Program-made: the position numbers and the translations under genes | Shown: in pieces, positions 17,508 to 25,290 of the stretch | Layout: each line of letters starts with the position of its first letter | Numbering within the stretch: position 1 is the first letter of the stretch | The notes under the pieces: generated by a model | Told to the model about the DNA's origin: nothing | The model's database searches: none | Seen by the model: the letters and a program-made list of their open reading frames with translations, nothing else | Assembly: GCA_910583845.1 (NCBI GenBank) | Contig: CAJUAB010000011.1 | Location: forward strand, 1-64,000 | Length of the DNA stretch: 64,000 nucleotides | Reading direction: 5' to 3' | From: an uncultured Acetatifactor sp. | Lineage (GTDB): Bacteria; Bacillota; Clostridia; Lachnospirales; Lachnospiraceae

Positions 17508-18068
17508 ATGAATGAGATACTGGAGTTTGCGGACAGAGAGGCATTCAGGAAATGGCTTTCTGAGAATTGCGAAACAGAAGCCGGTGTCTGGCTTCTGTTT
17601 CGTAAATCCGGCGGCCCCAAAACAGTCAAGGCCGGGGAAGCGCTGGAAGAGGCCCTCTGCTATGGTTGGATTGACGGGCAGATGCAGAGTATAGACGATA
17701 AAACGTATAAGAAATATTTTTCCATGCGAAGGGAAAAGAGCAAGTGGTCGGAGAAAAACAAGGCGCTGGCGCAAAGTCTTGAGGAGCGGGGGCTTATGAC
17801 GGAATCTGGCAGGAAAAAGATAGAGGAGGCCAGAAAAAACGGTCAGTGGGACGCTCCCAAACCGGCGGCGGTCACAGAAGAACAAATCGCCCGGGTTTCC
17901 GCTCTGTTGGAAGGATATGAACCCGCCTGCACAAATTTTAAGGCCATGTCCTTATCGGTGCAGAAGACCTATACGCGGGCATATTTTGACGCCAGGACGG
18001 AAGCCGGGCGGGAAAAGAGATTGGCCTGGATGGTGGACAGGCTCAATAGAAATCTGAAGCCCATGTAG
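17508..18068 (+). CDS. YdeI/OmpD-associated family protein
   Basis: The 186-residue protein matches the YdeI family: an N-terminal FADREAFRKWLSENCETEAG segment, VWLLFRKSG, then EALEEALCYGWIDGQM and the IDDKTYKKYFSMRREKSKWS motif. The C-terminal half has the usual helix with EARKNGQWD and the SVQKTYTRAYFDARTEAGRE-type ending. Members are linked to resistance to cationic peptides or bacteriocins in Gram-negatives, but the biochemical role is unknown. GTAAGGAGAG precedes ATG 17508. It is cytosolic by sequence. Confidence 0.85.
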   Translation: MNEILEFADREAFRKWLSENCETEAGVWLLFRKSGGPKTVKAGEALEEALCYGWIDGQMQSIDDKTYKKYFSMRREKSKWSEKNKALAQSLEERGLMTESGRKKIEEARKNGQWDAPKPAAVTEEQIARVSALLEGYEPACTNFKAMSLSVQKTYTRAYFDARTEAGREKRLAWMVDRLNRNLKPM

Positions 18069-18102
18069 TTTGGGCGGAAGTGAGTACGCGGGGAGAGAAC
18101 AG

Positions 18103-18585
18103 ATGATCAGACGGATGGAGACAGAAGAAATCGACAGATGTGTGCAGGTAATAAGGGATAGCTTTTTCACGGTGGCGGAGGAATTTGGCATTACCGAGGA
18201 AAACGCGCCCCGGTTCACGGCTTTTGCTACCACCAGAGAGCGGCTGATGTGGCAGCAAAAGGAGGGCCGTCCCATGTATGTATGGGAGGAAGAGGGGCAG
18301 ATCGCAGGTTATTATTCCCTGCACCTGCAAGGAGAGCAGAGATGTGAGTTAAACAATCTGTGTGTGCTGCCTGCGTATCGGCATCGGCAGATCGGTGAGC
18401 GGCTTCTGGAGCATGCATTTGTACAGGCCCGGGAATTGGGCTTTAGACAGATGGCGATTGGAATCGTGGAGGAAAACGAGCGGCTTAAGCGATGGTACGA
18501 GACGCATGGCGCAGTGCATGTGGGGACGCAGAAATATGACTTTTTTCCTTTTACATGCGGGTATCTGGAAAAGAGTCTTGCATAA
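18103..18585 (+). CDS. GNAT family N-acetyltransferase
   Basis: A 160-residue GNAT. Residues 1-30 give the IRRMETEEIDRCVQVIRDSF entry; QIAGYYSLHLQG and CELNNLCVLPAYRHRQIGER contain strand 4 and the acetyl-CoA loop (about residues 80-105); NERLKRWYETHGA is the closing motif. The loop has H-R-Q-I-G in place of the more common R-G-x-G, a tolerated variant. ATG 18103 is preceded by GGGGAGAGAACAG. It is 34 bases after the YdeI gene, and the next start lies 41 bases beyond its stop. Confidence 0.82.
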   Translation: MIRRMETEEIDRCVQVIRDSFFTVAEEFGITEENAPRFTAFATTRERLMWQQKEGRPMYVWEEEGQIAGYYSLHLQGEQRCELNNLCVLPAYRHRQIGERLLEHAFVQARELGFRQMAIGIVEENERLKRWYETHGAVHVGTQKYDFFPFTCGYLEKSLA

Positions 18586-18626
18586 GCCATGTGAAGAGAT
18601 ACCGATATGCGGGAGGGCTTGGTGAA

Positions 18627-18992
18627 ATGATATTGTACAGACCGGTGGGCACAAAGGAGCTTGAGCTGATTGCGGAGAGCGGCTACAGGGAATTTCCGCC
18701 CAGACTGCCGTCACAGCCCATTTTTTATCCCGTCTTGAATGAGAGGTACGCAGCGGAGATTGCGGCGCAGTGGAATGTGCAGTACAATGATGACCACAGA
18801 GGGTATGTGACCAGGTTTGAGGTGGAGGACGCCTATCTCGGGCAGTTTGAGATTCATACCGTAGGGGCCGGCTATCATCAGGAACTGTGGGTGCCGGCAG
18901 AGGAACTGGAGACATTTAATAGGCATATTTTGAACGAAATTCAGGTCATCAGCTCATTTTCCGGTGAGGGGCAGTCCGGCAGCTCCACATGA
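18627..18992 (+). CDS. Small conserved unknown protein
   Basis: A 121-residue protein of a type I have seen in clostridia, often labelled after ADP-ribosylation/crystallin J1 without functional support. The pattern ILYRPVGTKELELIAESGYR, FPPRLPSQPIFYPVLNERYA and a long central strand region (GYVTRFEVEDAYLGQFEIHT), ending in HQELWVPAEELETFNRHI, suggests a compact alpha/beta fold. There is no signal or membrane segment and no clear catalytic motif. GGGAGGGCTTGGTGAA precedes ATG 18627. Function is unknown. Confidence 0.7.
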   Translation: MILYRPVGTKELELIAESGYREFPPRLPSQPIFYPVLNERYAAEIAAQWNVQYNDDHRGYVTRFEVEDAYLGQFEIHTVGAGYHQELWVPAEELETFNRHILNEIQVISSFSGEGQSGSST

Positions 18993-19034
18993 AAAGTCTA
19001 TGGACACAGGGCTTATTACGGGGGGATTTGCCAT

Positions 19035-19898
19035 ATGTCACCATATCAAATGACGCCATACGAATTGATGGTCAAAACAAATCATTATCTGATTAAGGGA
19101 GGAATACTGAGCGCCGGACAGAGTGAGGGTATTGTAAATCGGTTTCTCTGTGCCAGAAATACGTCTCAACAGGCACAAAGGTTTTATCCCGGTGTCAGAT
19201 ATCCGGGCGGTTCAAAAGAAAACAGCAGAAGAATGTATCCGATTTTCTATCTTCCCCCCTGCCGTGGAGGCAAAAAGTTCAAGACGATATTGGGGCAGAT
19301 GCCCGGGACGCAGATCCTGTCGGCCAATATGTACGAGCTGGAGATCTTGCGGCTGCTGCAATGTATGGCCCCCGGCAACAGAGAAGTGAAGTATATGGTG
19401 GGGGAGACACTGGAGAGATTGAAGACAACCTGTTTCGGTTATATGGAAGATGGAGCAGGGGAGTGCTTTGACACATCTCTTGTGGTACTGCGCTTTATTG
19501 CGGCAGCGGCGCGGGAGGACGAAAGCTGGATACAAAGCAGGATTGACAATTACAATCGACACTGCGGGGACAAAAGGCGTCCCTGGTTTTCCCGATGGTA
19601 TTATTGGCTGTGCCTCTCGGAACTGCCTTGGGAGATTGTCCGTGGGGAGATCGAAAAGGAGAAGGATGAAATGCGGCATTGGCTCGCGGATAAAGGTTAT
19701 GCGGTGAACAGCGACCACGATCAGGCGATTAATCCGGTACGTATGTGCATTTTACGCAATGCACTTGCAAAGTGTCCCGGATATGAATATCTGAAAGAGC
19801 GTCAGCCTTATATCAATCCACGGGACGGAAGACTTTATTTTGATACCCAGAGTCTTATGGAAACAGGGGAGCAGCTCTGCTTTAAAAATATGCGATAA
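19035..19898 (+). CDS. Unknown 287-residue protein
   Basis: I do not recognise this family with certainty. The protein appears helical, with a Tyr/Pro-rich region near residues 50-80 (YPGVRYPGGSKENSRRMYPI), repeated Leu-rich helices (LEILRLLQCMAPGNREVKYM) and a C-terminal part with RRPWFSRWYYWLCLSELPWE and a closing basic helix. Nothing suggests export or membrane insertion. GGGGGGA lies eight bases before ATG 19035. It is followed after 74 bases by the DUF4261-like gene; no shared function can be inferred. Confidence 0.65.
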   Translation: MSPYQMTPYELMVKTNHYLIKGGILSAGQSEGIVNRFLCARNTSQQAQRFYPGVRYPGGSKENSRRMYPIFYLPPCRGGKKFKTILGQMPGTQILSANMYELEILRLLQCMAPGNREVKYMVGETLERLKTTCFGYMEDGAGECFDTSLVVLRFIAAAAREDESWIQSRIDNYNRHCGDKRRPWFSRWYYWLCLSELPWEIVRGEIEKEKDEMRHWLADKGYAVNSDHDQAINPVRMCILRNALAKCPGYEYLKERQPYINPRDGRLYFDTQSLMETGEQLCFKNMR

Positions 19899-19972
19899 GG
19901 ATTCAGGAGGCAAAGCGGGCGCAGACCAGACAGACTCCCGGGTACCTTATTATAATCAGGAGGAAAAACAGA

Positions 19973-21070
19973 ATGACGGAACAGGAAAAATATGCTACGG
20001 CAGTGATGGAGGAATGGCTGTCTCATCCACAGGAATTGGGCGCAAAACCCACAAAACTTGAAATCGCGGGGACATTTGAACTGCATGGCCTGCGCTATTA
20101 CATTTTCAAGTTTAAGAAATCCGTCTTCGGTTCCTGGAAGGTGGCGGTATGCGGAGGCTATGAGGGGGAGGGACTGGGCCACTGCGGCCATATATTCAGC
20201 GAAATGGAAGCCTATGATCCCGCCACGGCACAGGAAAAATGTGTGGCAATGGTAGAAAAAATCCGTCAATACTGGAGTGAGCAGGCCAGTCAGCAGGGGA
20301 AGGACGGCGGGAGCGAAACACAGAACCAAAAGGGATTTTTGGGATTCGTCTTACTGTCCACCCCGGAATTTCAGGCGGAGGCGTTCCGGGAGGCCGTCAG
20401 GGCGGACTGGGGAATTGCATGTCCCAGGGAGTCCGGGCATGAGGACAGTGATGACAATACCATCGTCTTCGAAGAGGAGGGCATGCTGGTCACAATCGGT
20501 TTGATGGAGGCGAAAGTTCCTGACGGTGAGGCGGAGTATTGGGCCAACAGTAACTATATCACCAGAGATGCGTCTGTTGCCGCGGCCCAGGCCCATGTGG
20601 CACATCTGTTAGTGGCTGTGCTGGGCCGGGACCGTGCTCCGGCTGACGCAGGAATCCTCTTTGTCAAGATTGCCTCTGCCTGCCTGAAAGCCTCCAACGC
20701 CCTGGGAATCTATACACGCGGTACCGTGTGGCTGCCGGAGAATTATATTCAGAACGCGATGGTCATAAAGGCGGGTGAATTTCCCATGATGGATCTGGTC
20801 TTTGTGGGACTGTACAGGGATGAAAAAGGAGTCAGCAGTTGGACCAACGGTCTGCGATCCTTCGGCAAAACGGAACTGGAGGTAATATGCAGCCGCCAGT
20901 CTCCCTCGGATGTGCTGGAGCTGATGTACAATATTTCCGCTTATCTCATACAGCAGGGCGCGGTTTTGCGCAGCGGGGAGACTCTGGGCTATACGGCAGA
21001 GCAAAAACTGCCTCTTACACTTTCGGAAGGGGTATATATCGAGGGAGAGACGATGAAAATCGGATTCTGA
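19973..21070 (+). CDS. DUF4261-like protein
   Basis: The 365-residue protein has two parts. Residues 1-105 form a small alpha/beta module (FELHGLRYYIFKFKKSVFGS). After a short polar linker, residues about 120-365 resemble DUF4261: FLGFVLLSTPEF, a middle VTIGLMEAKVPDGEAEYWA strand pair, AQAHVAHLLVAVLG, then LPENYIQNAMVIKAGEFPMM and a C-terminal QKLPLTLSEG region. DUF4261 proteins are often found near polymorphic toxin or type VI loci and may be immunity-like, but none is near here. CAGGAGGAAAAACAGA gives a strong ribosome site. Confidence 0.65.
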   Translation: MTEQEKYATAVMEEWLSHPQELGAKPTKLEIAGTFELHGLRYYIFKFKKSVFGSWKVAVCGGYEGEGLGHCGHIFSEMEAYDPATAQEKCVAMVEKIRQYWSEQASQQGKDGGSETQNQKGFLGFVLLSTPEFQAEAFREAVRADWGIACPRESGHEDSDDNTIVFEEEGMLVTIGLMEAKVPDGEAEYWANSNYITRDASVAAAQAHVAHLLVAVLGRDRAPADAGILFVKIASACLKASNALGIYTRGTVWLPENYIQNAMVIKAGEFPMMDLVFVGLYRDEKGVSSWTNGLRSFGKTELEVICSRQSPSDVLELMYNISAYLIQQGAVLRSGETLGYTAEQKLPLTLSEGVYIEGETMKIGF

Positions 21071-21121
21071 GCATGTAAGCCGGCAGGATCACAACTTGTA
21101 AGGAATGGAAAGGATACAAAT

Positions 21122-21592
21122 ATGGAGATGGTGACAATACGGTTGGCCACAGAGCAGGACTACGCGTCTGTGGAGCGGATTATGGGACAGGTTCATAACA
21201 TGCATGTGCGCTGGAGGCCGGATATTTACAGGGATATGACCCTTTTGCTTCCCTATGAACTGTATCTGGAACATCTGAACCAGGGGCAGATCCTGGTGGC
21301 GGATCTGGCGGGGGAGGCAGTGGGCCTGCTGATCTTTCTGATACGTCACATTTCCGGGGGACCCATGCGGGAGCGCAAAGTGCTGTTTGTGGATTCTATG
21401 GCGGTGGAGGAAGGGTACAGGGGACAGGGCATCGGCCATAAGCTGCTTAATTATGTGCGGGGACTGTGCCGGGAAGGAAAATTTGACGGTCTGGAATTGC
21501 AGGTCAACGCCAGAAACACCGCGGCCAGAGCTATGTATGAAAAGTATGGCTTTACGGAAAAATCTATTAATATGGAGTATTTCGGCTTTTAA
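21122..21592 (+). CDS. GNAT family N-acetyltransferase
   Basis: A 156-residue GNAT. The entry VTIRLATEQDYASVERIMGQ is followed by a His/Arg-rich turn (HNMHVRWRPDIYRDM), the strand KVLFVDSMAV and the loop EEGYRGQGIGHKLLNYVRGL (about residues 97-116), then NTAARAMYEKYGFTEKSINM. The HxxHxxxRPDIY turn near the N-terminus is shared with the GNAT at 3782 (HHEGRPDLF), which suggests the two are related. ATG 21122 follows GGAATGGAAAGGATACAA. The nucleoside phosphorylase gene starts 31 bases after its stop. Confidence 0.85.
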   Translation: MEMVTIRLATEQDYASVERIMGQVHNMHVRWRPDIYRDMTLLLPYELYLEHLNQGQILVADLAGEAVGLLIFLIRHISGGPMRERKVLFVDSMAVEEGYRGQGIGHKLLNYVRGLCREGKFDGLELQVNARNTAARAMYEKYGFTEKSINMEYFGF

Positions 21593-21623
21593 CAGCGGGA
21601 TTAGAGGATGGAGGAAAACAGAG

Positions 21624-22397
21624 ATGATTTTGGAGGAATTTGACCGGTCCAAAGATGCGGTGGTCAATCCGCGGGACACGGTAAAAAAGCAGCCGGGATT
21701 TCCCAGAGTGGGGGTGAGCTGCTTTTCCCGGGTGACTTTCGAGCGGATGCTGCAGGAACTGGGAGGTGGCAGTGTCATCGGGAAGTCCTGCATGGCCAAT
21801 ATGGATTTCCCGATTTACCGGGTGGAGTACCGGGGGATGGAATTGGCGTTGTTTATGGCGGATGTGGGGGCGCCGGGCTGTGTGGGCCTGCTGGAAGAGG
21901 TGTTTGAGATGGGGCTGGAGAAGCTGGTGCTGTTTGGAACCTGCGGCGTGTTGGACGCCGGGATTGAGGACTGTTCGGTGATCATCCCCCGTTGGGCCGT
22001 GCGGGATGAGGGAACCAGCTATCACTATGCGCCTCCCTCGGAGGAGATCGGCGTGAATCCCCGGTACATAGAGGAATTTGAGGAGATTTTAGAGGCCCAT
22101 GGCTGCCGGTATACGGTGGGCAAGGTGTGGACCACGGATGCCATTTACCGGGAGACCCGGGAGAAGGTGAACCGCCGCCGGGAGAGCGGATGTGTCTGTG
22201 TGGATATGGAGTGTTCCGCCGTGGCGGCGCTGGCCGGGCTGCGGGAAAAAGAGGTTTTTCACTTTTTCTATGCGGCGGATAATCTGGACAATGAGGTCTG
22301 GGACCGGCGCAGCCTGGCAAACGAGGATCAGGTGCTGGAAAAAGACCGGATTGCGCAGCTGGCTCTGGAATTGGCAATAAAGATGGGACAGGAATAA
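21624..22397 (+). CDS. Nucleoside phosphorylase, uridine-phosphorylase-like
   Basis: A 257-residue member of the PNP/UDP phosphorylase family. LFGTCGVLDAGIEDCSVIIP (about residues 94-113) is the phosphate and ribose region, and CVDMECSAVAALA holds the M-E pair that binds ribose. These enzymes split a nucleoside with phosphate into base and ribose 1-phosphate; the sequence fits uridine-type enzymes best. ATG 21624 is preceded by GGATGGAGGAAAACAG. The longer open frame from 21387 overlaps the acetyltransferase and is not used. It is probably cotranscribed with the preceding GNAT gene. Confidence 0.85.
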   Translation: MILEEFDRSKDAVVNPRDTVKKQPGFPRVGVSCFSRVTFERMLQELGGGSVIGKSCMANMDFPIYRVEYRGMELALFMADVGAPGCVGLLEEVFEMGLEKLVLFGTCGVLDAGIEDCSVIIPRWAVRDEGTSYHYAPPSEEIGVNPRYIEEFEEILEAHGCRYTVGKVWTTDAIYRETREKVNRRRESGCVCVDMECSAVAALAGLREKEVFHFFYAADNLDNEVWDRRSLANEDQVLEKDRIAQLALELAIKMGQE

Positions 22398-22487
22398 ATC
22401 TCACAGGATCGGGTGTGCGCCGACAAGCCGGAATCATCTGCGCTGGAGGCGCTGCCTGCGAAAAGGTTTCCGGAGAGATTTCTGCAT

Positions 22488-23375
22488 ATGAGGTGGTCTA
22501 TGACAATCTTATTTCCTTCCGGCTACGGGAACAGCCGGAGAGCGGATGAGTCTTTTGAGAGGGAATATGAGGCGGCGCAGGAGGCCGGTCTGGCAGTGGC
22601 GCTGTTCCATCAGCAACTCTGGGACGGAGACAGGGAGATCCGGCTTTGCGGGGAAGTGTCGGAACGGGTCCTGTACCGGGGCTGGATGATGAAGCCGGAG
22701 GAATACAGATCTTTCTATGAAAAACTATCAGAGAAAGGACTGACGCTGCTGACTGATCCCGCTCAGTATGAGGCCATGCATATTTTCCCCAATGTGTATA
22801 AGGCTCTGGAGGGGTATACGCCCAGGACGCTCTTTTTTCCGCTGCATGCCCGGATGGATGTGGAGGAAATCCGTGGAAAGCTGGGGGCATTTATGATCAA
22901 GGATTATGTCAAATCCGCTAAAAACACGGACTTTCCGACATATTTTGACCGGAATGTCACCCAGGAGGAGTTTGAGAGATGGATGGAGCGTTTCTATGAA
23001 ATCCGTGGGGAATTGCTCACCGGGGGAATACAGGCAAAACAATATGTGAGACTGAAAAAGTACGGCGGACATACCAATGAATACCGGGTGTTTTATCTGC
23101 GGGGACAGATTTTGTCTGTGAGCAGGAACTCATCCCAACCTCTGTATGCCGCCGGGCTGCCACGGGAACTGGCGGAAGCATTCAGCGATACTTTTTCGGA
23201 GCCGGGTCAGCGTCAACCTGTCCTGCTGCCCGGTTCCTTTTACACGGTCGATTTCGCTGAGAGGGAAGACGGAGAATGGATTGTGATCGAAGCCGGGGAC
23301 GGCGGAGTGTCCGGGTTGTCGGAGGGACAGGATTACACAGCTTTTTATCGGAGTATCAAGGCGGTGCTTGCATAG
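22488..23375 (+). CDS. ATP-grasp domain protein, R2K-like
   Basis: This 295-residue protein resembles the R2K clade of ATP-grasp enzymes. After an N-terminal alpha/beta region (ILFPSGYGNSRRADESFERE), the segment AFMIKDYVKSAKN carries the nucleotide-binding lysines, and a C-terminal part (YTVDFAEREDGEWIVIEAGD) holds the metal-binding Asp/Glu residues. ATP-grasp enzymes ligate a carboxylate to an amine or thiol; R2K members are often found in peptide-modification or phage-related loci. The start could be ATG 22488 (GGAGAG ten bases upstream) or ATG 22500. The following gene starts 63 bases later. Confidence 0.7.
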   Translation: MRWSMTILFPSGYGNSRRADESFEREYEAAQEAGLAVALFHQQLWDGDREIRLCGEVSERVLYRGWMMKPEEYRSFYEKLSEKGLTLLTDPAQYEAMHIFPNVYKALEGYTPRTLFFPLHARMDVEEIRGKLGAFMIKDYVKSAKNTDFPTYFDRNVTQEEFERWMERFYEIRGELLTGGIQAKQYVRLKKYGGHTNEYRVFYLRGQILSVSRNSSQPLYAAGLPRELAEAFSDTFSEPGQRQPVLLPGSFYTVDFAEREDGEWIVIEAGDGGVSGLSEGQDYTAFYRSIKAVLA

Positions 23376-23438
23376 GCGGATGGCATGAGGGGTGAGGCAT
23401 CCCCGGATACTGCCGTCAGAAAAGGAGGAGCGGACAGG

Positions 23439-24524
23439 ATGGATTTGCACGAAAGATTTTGCTGGTATGAGACAGATGGGCATATGGGAGGGGACAGGGA
23501 ACCTTCGGAACAGTATGGGGATATTGTAGAGTGGGCGGGCAGGGCCAGAGGGGCTAACCCTGCGGCTTTCGACGAGCTGGCGGCCTGGATTCTCGGAGGC
23601 GCGGCCTGGAGCGACGATGAGATGGCCGAAAACGGGAAGTACTTTATGGAAAAGGTGCTCGGGAGATTTCTGGAACAGAACAGGCTTCTCAGGGCGCGGC
23701 TTACAGCTCTTGAGCCGTCGGGACTGGTAAACGCGGCGGTGTTTGGTGCCTTGGACCGCTTTGACCGGGAATTGTCGGGGGAGACTCTGGCGGAGGAGCT
23801 GAAAGAGGCCGTGGACGGGGTTTTTCGCGATTTTACCCGAATCAGGGATCGGGAGACCAGGGAACGTTTTGCCGGAGGAATCACGGGCCCCTCCGGGACG
23901 GACAGCGTGGAGATATTCGGGTATATCAATGTGCTTAAGGACTGCGACGCATCGGTGCAGTGGACGCTGTTTATGCCGGATGTGGTCAGACGGCAGCAGG
24001 ACGGTTTCCGGGTGGAGCATTTTGAGTACCGGAAGTTCCCGGGGCTTCGGTTTATCGGGATGGAGAAGGACTTTGAAGCGGACCCGGAGGCGCTGGAGGA
24101 GCTTCGGCGGGTGCTGGACTCCCTGGATGAATACCGCAGCGGTTTTGACTGTGACGCCATTTTGCTCCATCATTTGGGCAGGGGAGTGGACGTGGAACCG
24201 TGCCACGGCCTGTGGGGGCGCTTTATGGCGGCGGGCACTCCTGTGCCGGAGGGATTTGCATATGTGGATTTTGTTCCCCGCAGGGAAGGCGGCCCCGGAG
24301 CGCCGTATCTGTCGCAGTTTGCCTGTGCGCGGTTTGTCGGAGACAGGGATTCCATGCACAGACAGGAGGGATTTGACTGTGACGCCATGTACGACGTGAC
24401 CAGGAATATTATTCTGGGGCAGAACGTGACAATTCCGTATCCGGATAAATACTGGACGGCGGAAGTGTATCAGGACGGATTCGGGAAGGACAGCGCTGTC
24501 TATCTGTTCAGCGTGGAGTTGTAA
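23439..24524 (+). CDS. Unknown 361-residue protein with GyrI-like C-terminus
   Basis: I cannot name this family. Residues 1-150 are helical and acidic. The C-terminal half (about 200-361) alternates strands and helices, with FRVEHFEYRKFPGLRFIGME, then a repeat-like pattern DCDAILLHH and DCDAMYDVTR, which fits an effector-binding (GyrI-like) fold in which two SHS2 modules bind a small ligand. This is inference from pattern only. AAAGGAGGAGCGGACAGG is a strong ribosome site for ATG 23439. It follows the ATP-grasp gene by 63 bases and precedes an acetyltransferase by 38; a shared transcript is likely. Confidence 0.6.
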   Translation: MDLHERFCWYETDGHMGGDREPSEQYGDIVEWAGRARGANPAAFDELAAWILGGAAWSDDEMAENGKYFMEKVLGRFLEQNRLLRARLTALEPSGLVNAAVFGALDRFDRELSGETLAEELKEAVDGVFRDFTRIRDRETRERFAGGITGPSGTDSVEIFGYINVLKDCDASVQWTLFMPDVVRRQQDGFRVEHFEYRKFPGLRFIGMEKDFEADPEALEELRRVLDSLDEYRSGFDCDAILLHHLGRGVDVEPCHGLWGRFMAAGTPVPEGFAYVDFVPRREGGPGAPYLSQFACARFVGDRDSMHRQEGFDCDAMYDVTRNIILGQNVTIPYPDKYWTAEVYQDGFGKDSAVYLFSVEL

Positions 24525-24562
24525 GCGAAATTCCGGGCAAAACAGAGAGGGGGCAAAATGTT

Positions 24563-25198
24563 ATGACAAACAGGGAGAGAAGAGACGCGCAGATGGCGTA
24601 TATCTCAGATGACAGTGTTTTTGAGGAGCAGATTGTGTGCAGGAAGATCTTGCAGAAGCTGAATTTTATGGACCGGTCTGATTTTGCCGGAATCAGCCAG
24701 GTGGTGCGGGAGCTTCTGGGCAAATCGGAGGGCGCTTTTATCAATCCGCCCTTTTACTGTGATTATGGCAAGCATATTGAGGTGGGAAAAAATTTTTTTG
24801 CCAACTATAATTGTACGCTGCTGGATGTGGCTAGGATTAAAATAGGGGACAATTGTCAGATGGCCCCCAATGTGTCCATCTACACCGCGGGGCATCCCGT
24901 CCATCCTGTGGCGCGCAACTCGGCCTATGAATATGGCAAAGAGGTGGTCATAGGGGACAATGTGTGGCTGGGAGGCAATACAGTGGTCTGTCCCGGCGTG
25001 AAGATCGGCAGCAATGTGGTCATCGGCGCGGGCAGTGTGGTTACAAGAGATATTCCGGACTGGTGTATTGCAGCAGGCAACCCTTGCAGGGTGATCCGCA
25101 GGATCACGGACGCCGACAGGAGAAAGTTGTTTAGGGATGAGGAGATTGATCCGGAGGCCTGGGCGGATATTGAGGCCCGGATGGACGCAGGCCATTAG
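24563..25198 (+). CDS. Sugar O-acetyltransferase (LacA/Maa type)
   Basis: The 211-residue protein is a left-handed beta-helix hexapeptide enzyme of the maltose/galactoside acetyltransferase group. The N-terminal Maa helix region is present, KHIEVGKNFFANYNCTLLDV begins the hexapeptide turns, and the catalytic His sits in YTAGHPVHPVARN (about residue 112). VIGDNVWLGGNTVVCPGVKI and SNVVIGAGSVVTRDIPDWCI complete the coil. It transfers acetyl from acetyl-CoA to the 6-hydroxyl of sugars. GAGGGGGCAAAATGTT precedes ATG 24563. It lies just before the GH3 gene, so a sugar-handling context is plausible. Confidence 0.92.
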   Translation: MTNRERRDAQMAYISDDSVFEEQIVCRKILQKLNFMDRSDFAGISQVVRELLGKSEGAFINPPFYCDYGKHIEVGKNFFANYNCTLLDVARIKIGDNCQMAPNVSIYTAGHPVHPVARNSAYEYGKEVVIGDNVWLGGNTVVCPGVKIGSNVVIGAGSVVTRDIPDWCIAAGNPCRVIRRITDADRRKLFRDEEIDPEAWADIEARMDAGH

Positions 25199-25290
25199 GG
25201 TAAGAGCATGTCGGGGGAGAAATTTACTTTTTAAAGCGATCATGCGGTGACGGCCCGGCAGTGGAAGAGATGCAGGAGGAGGTTATTAAG

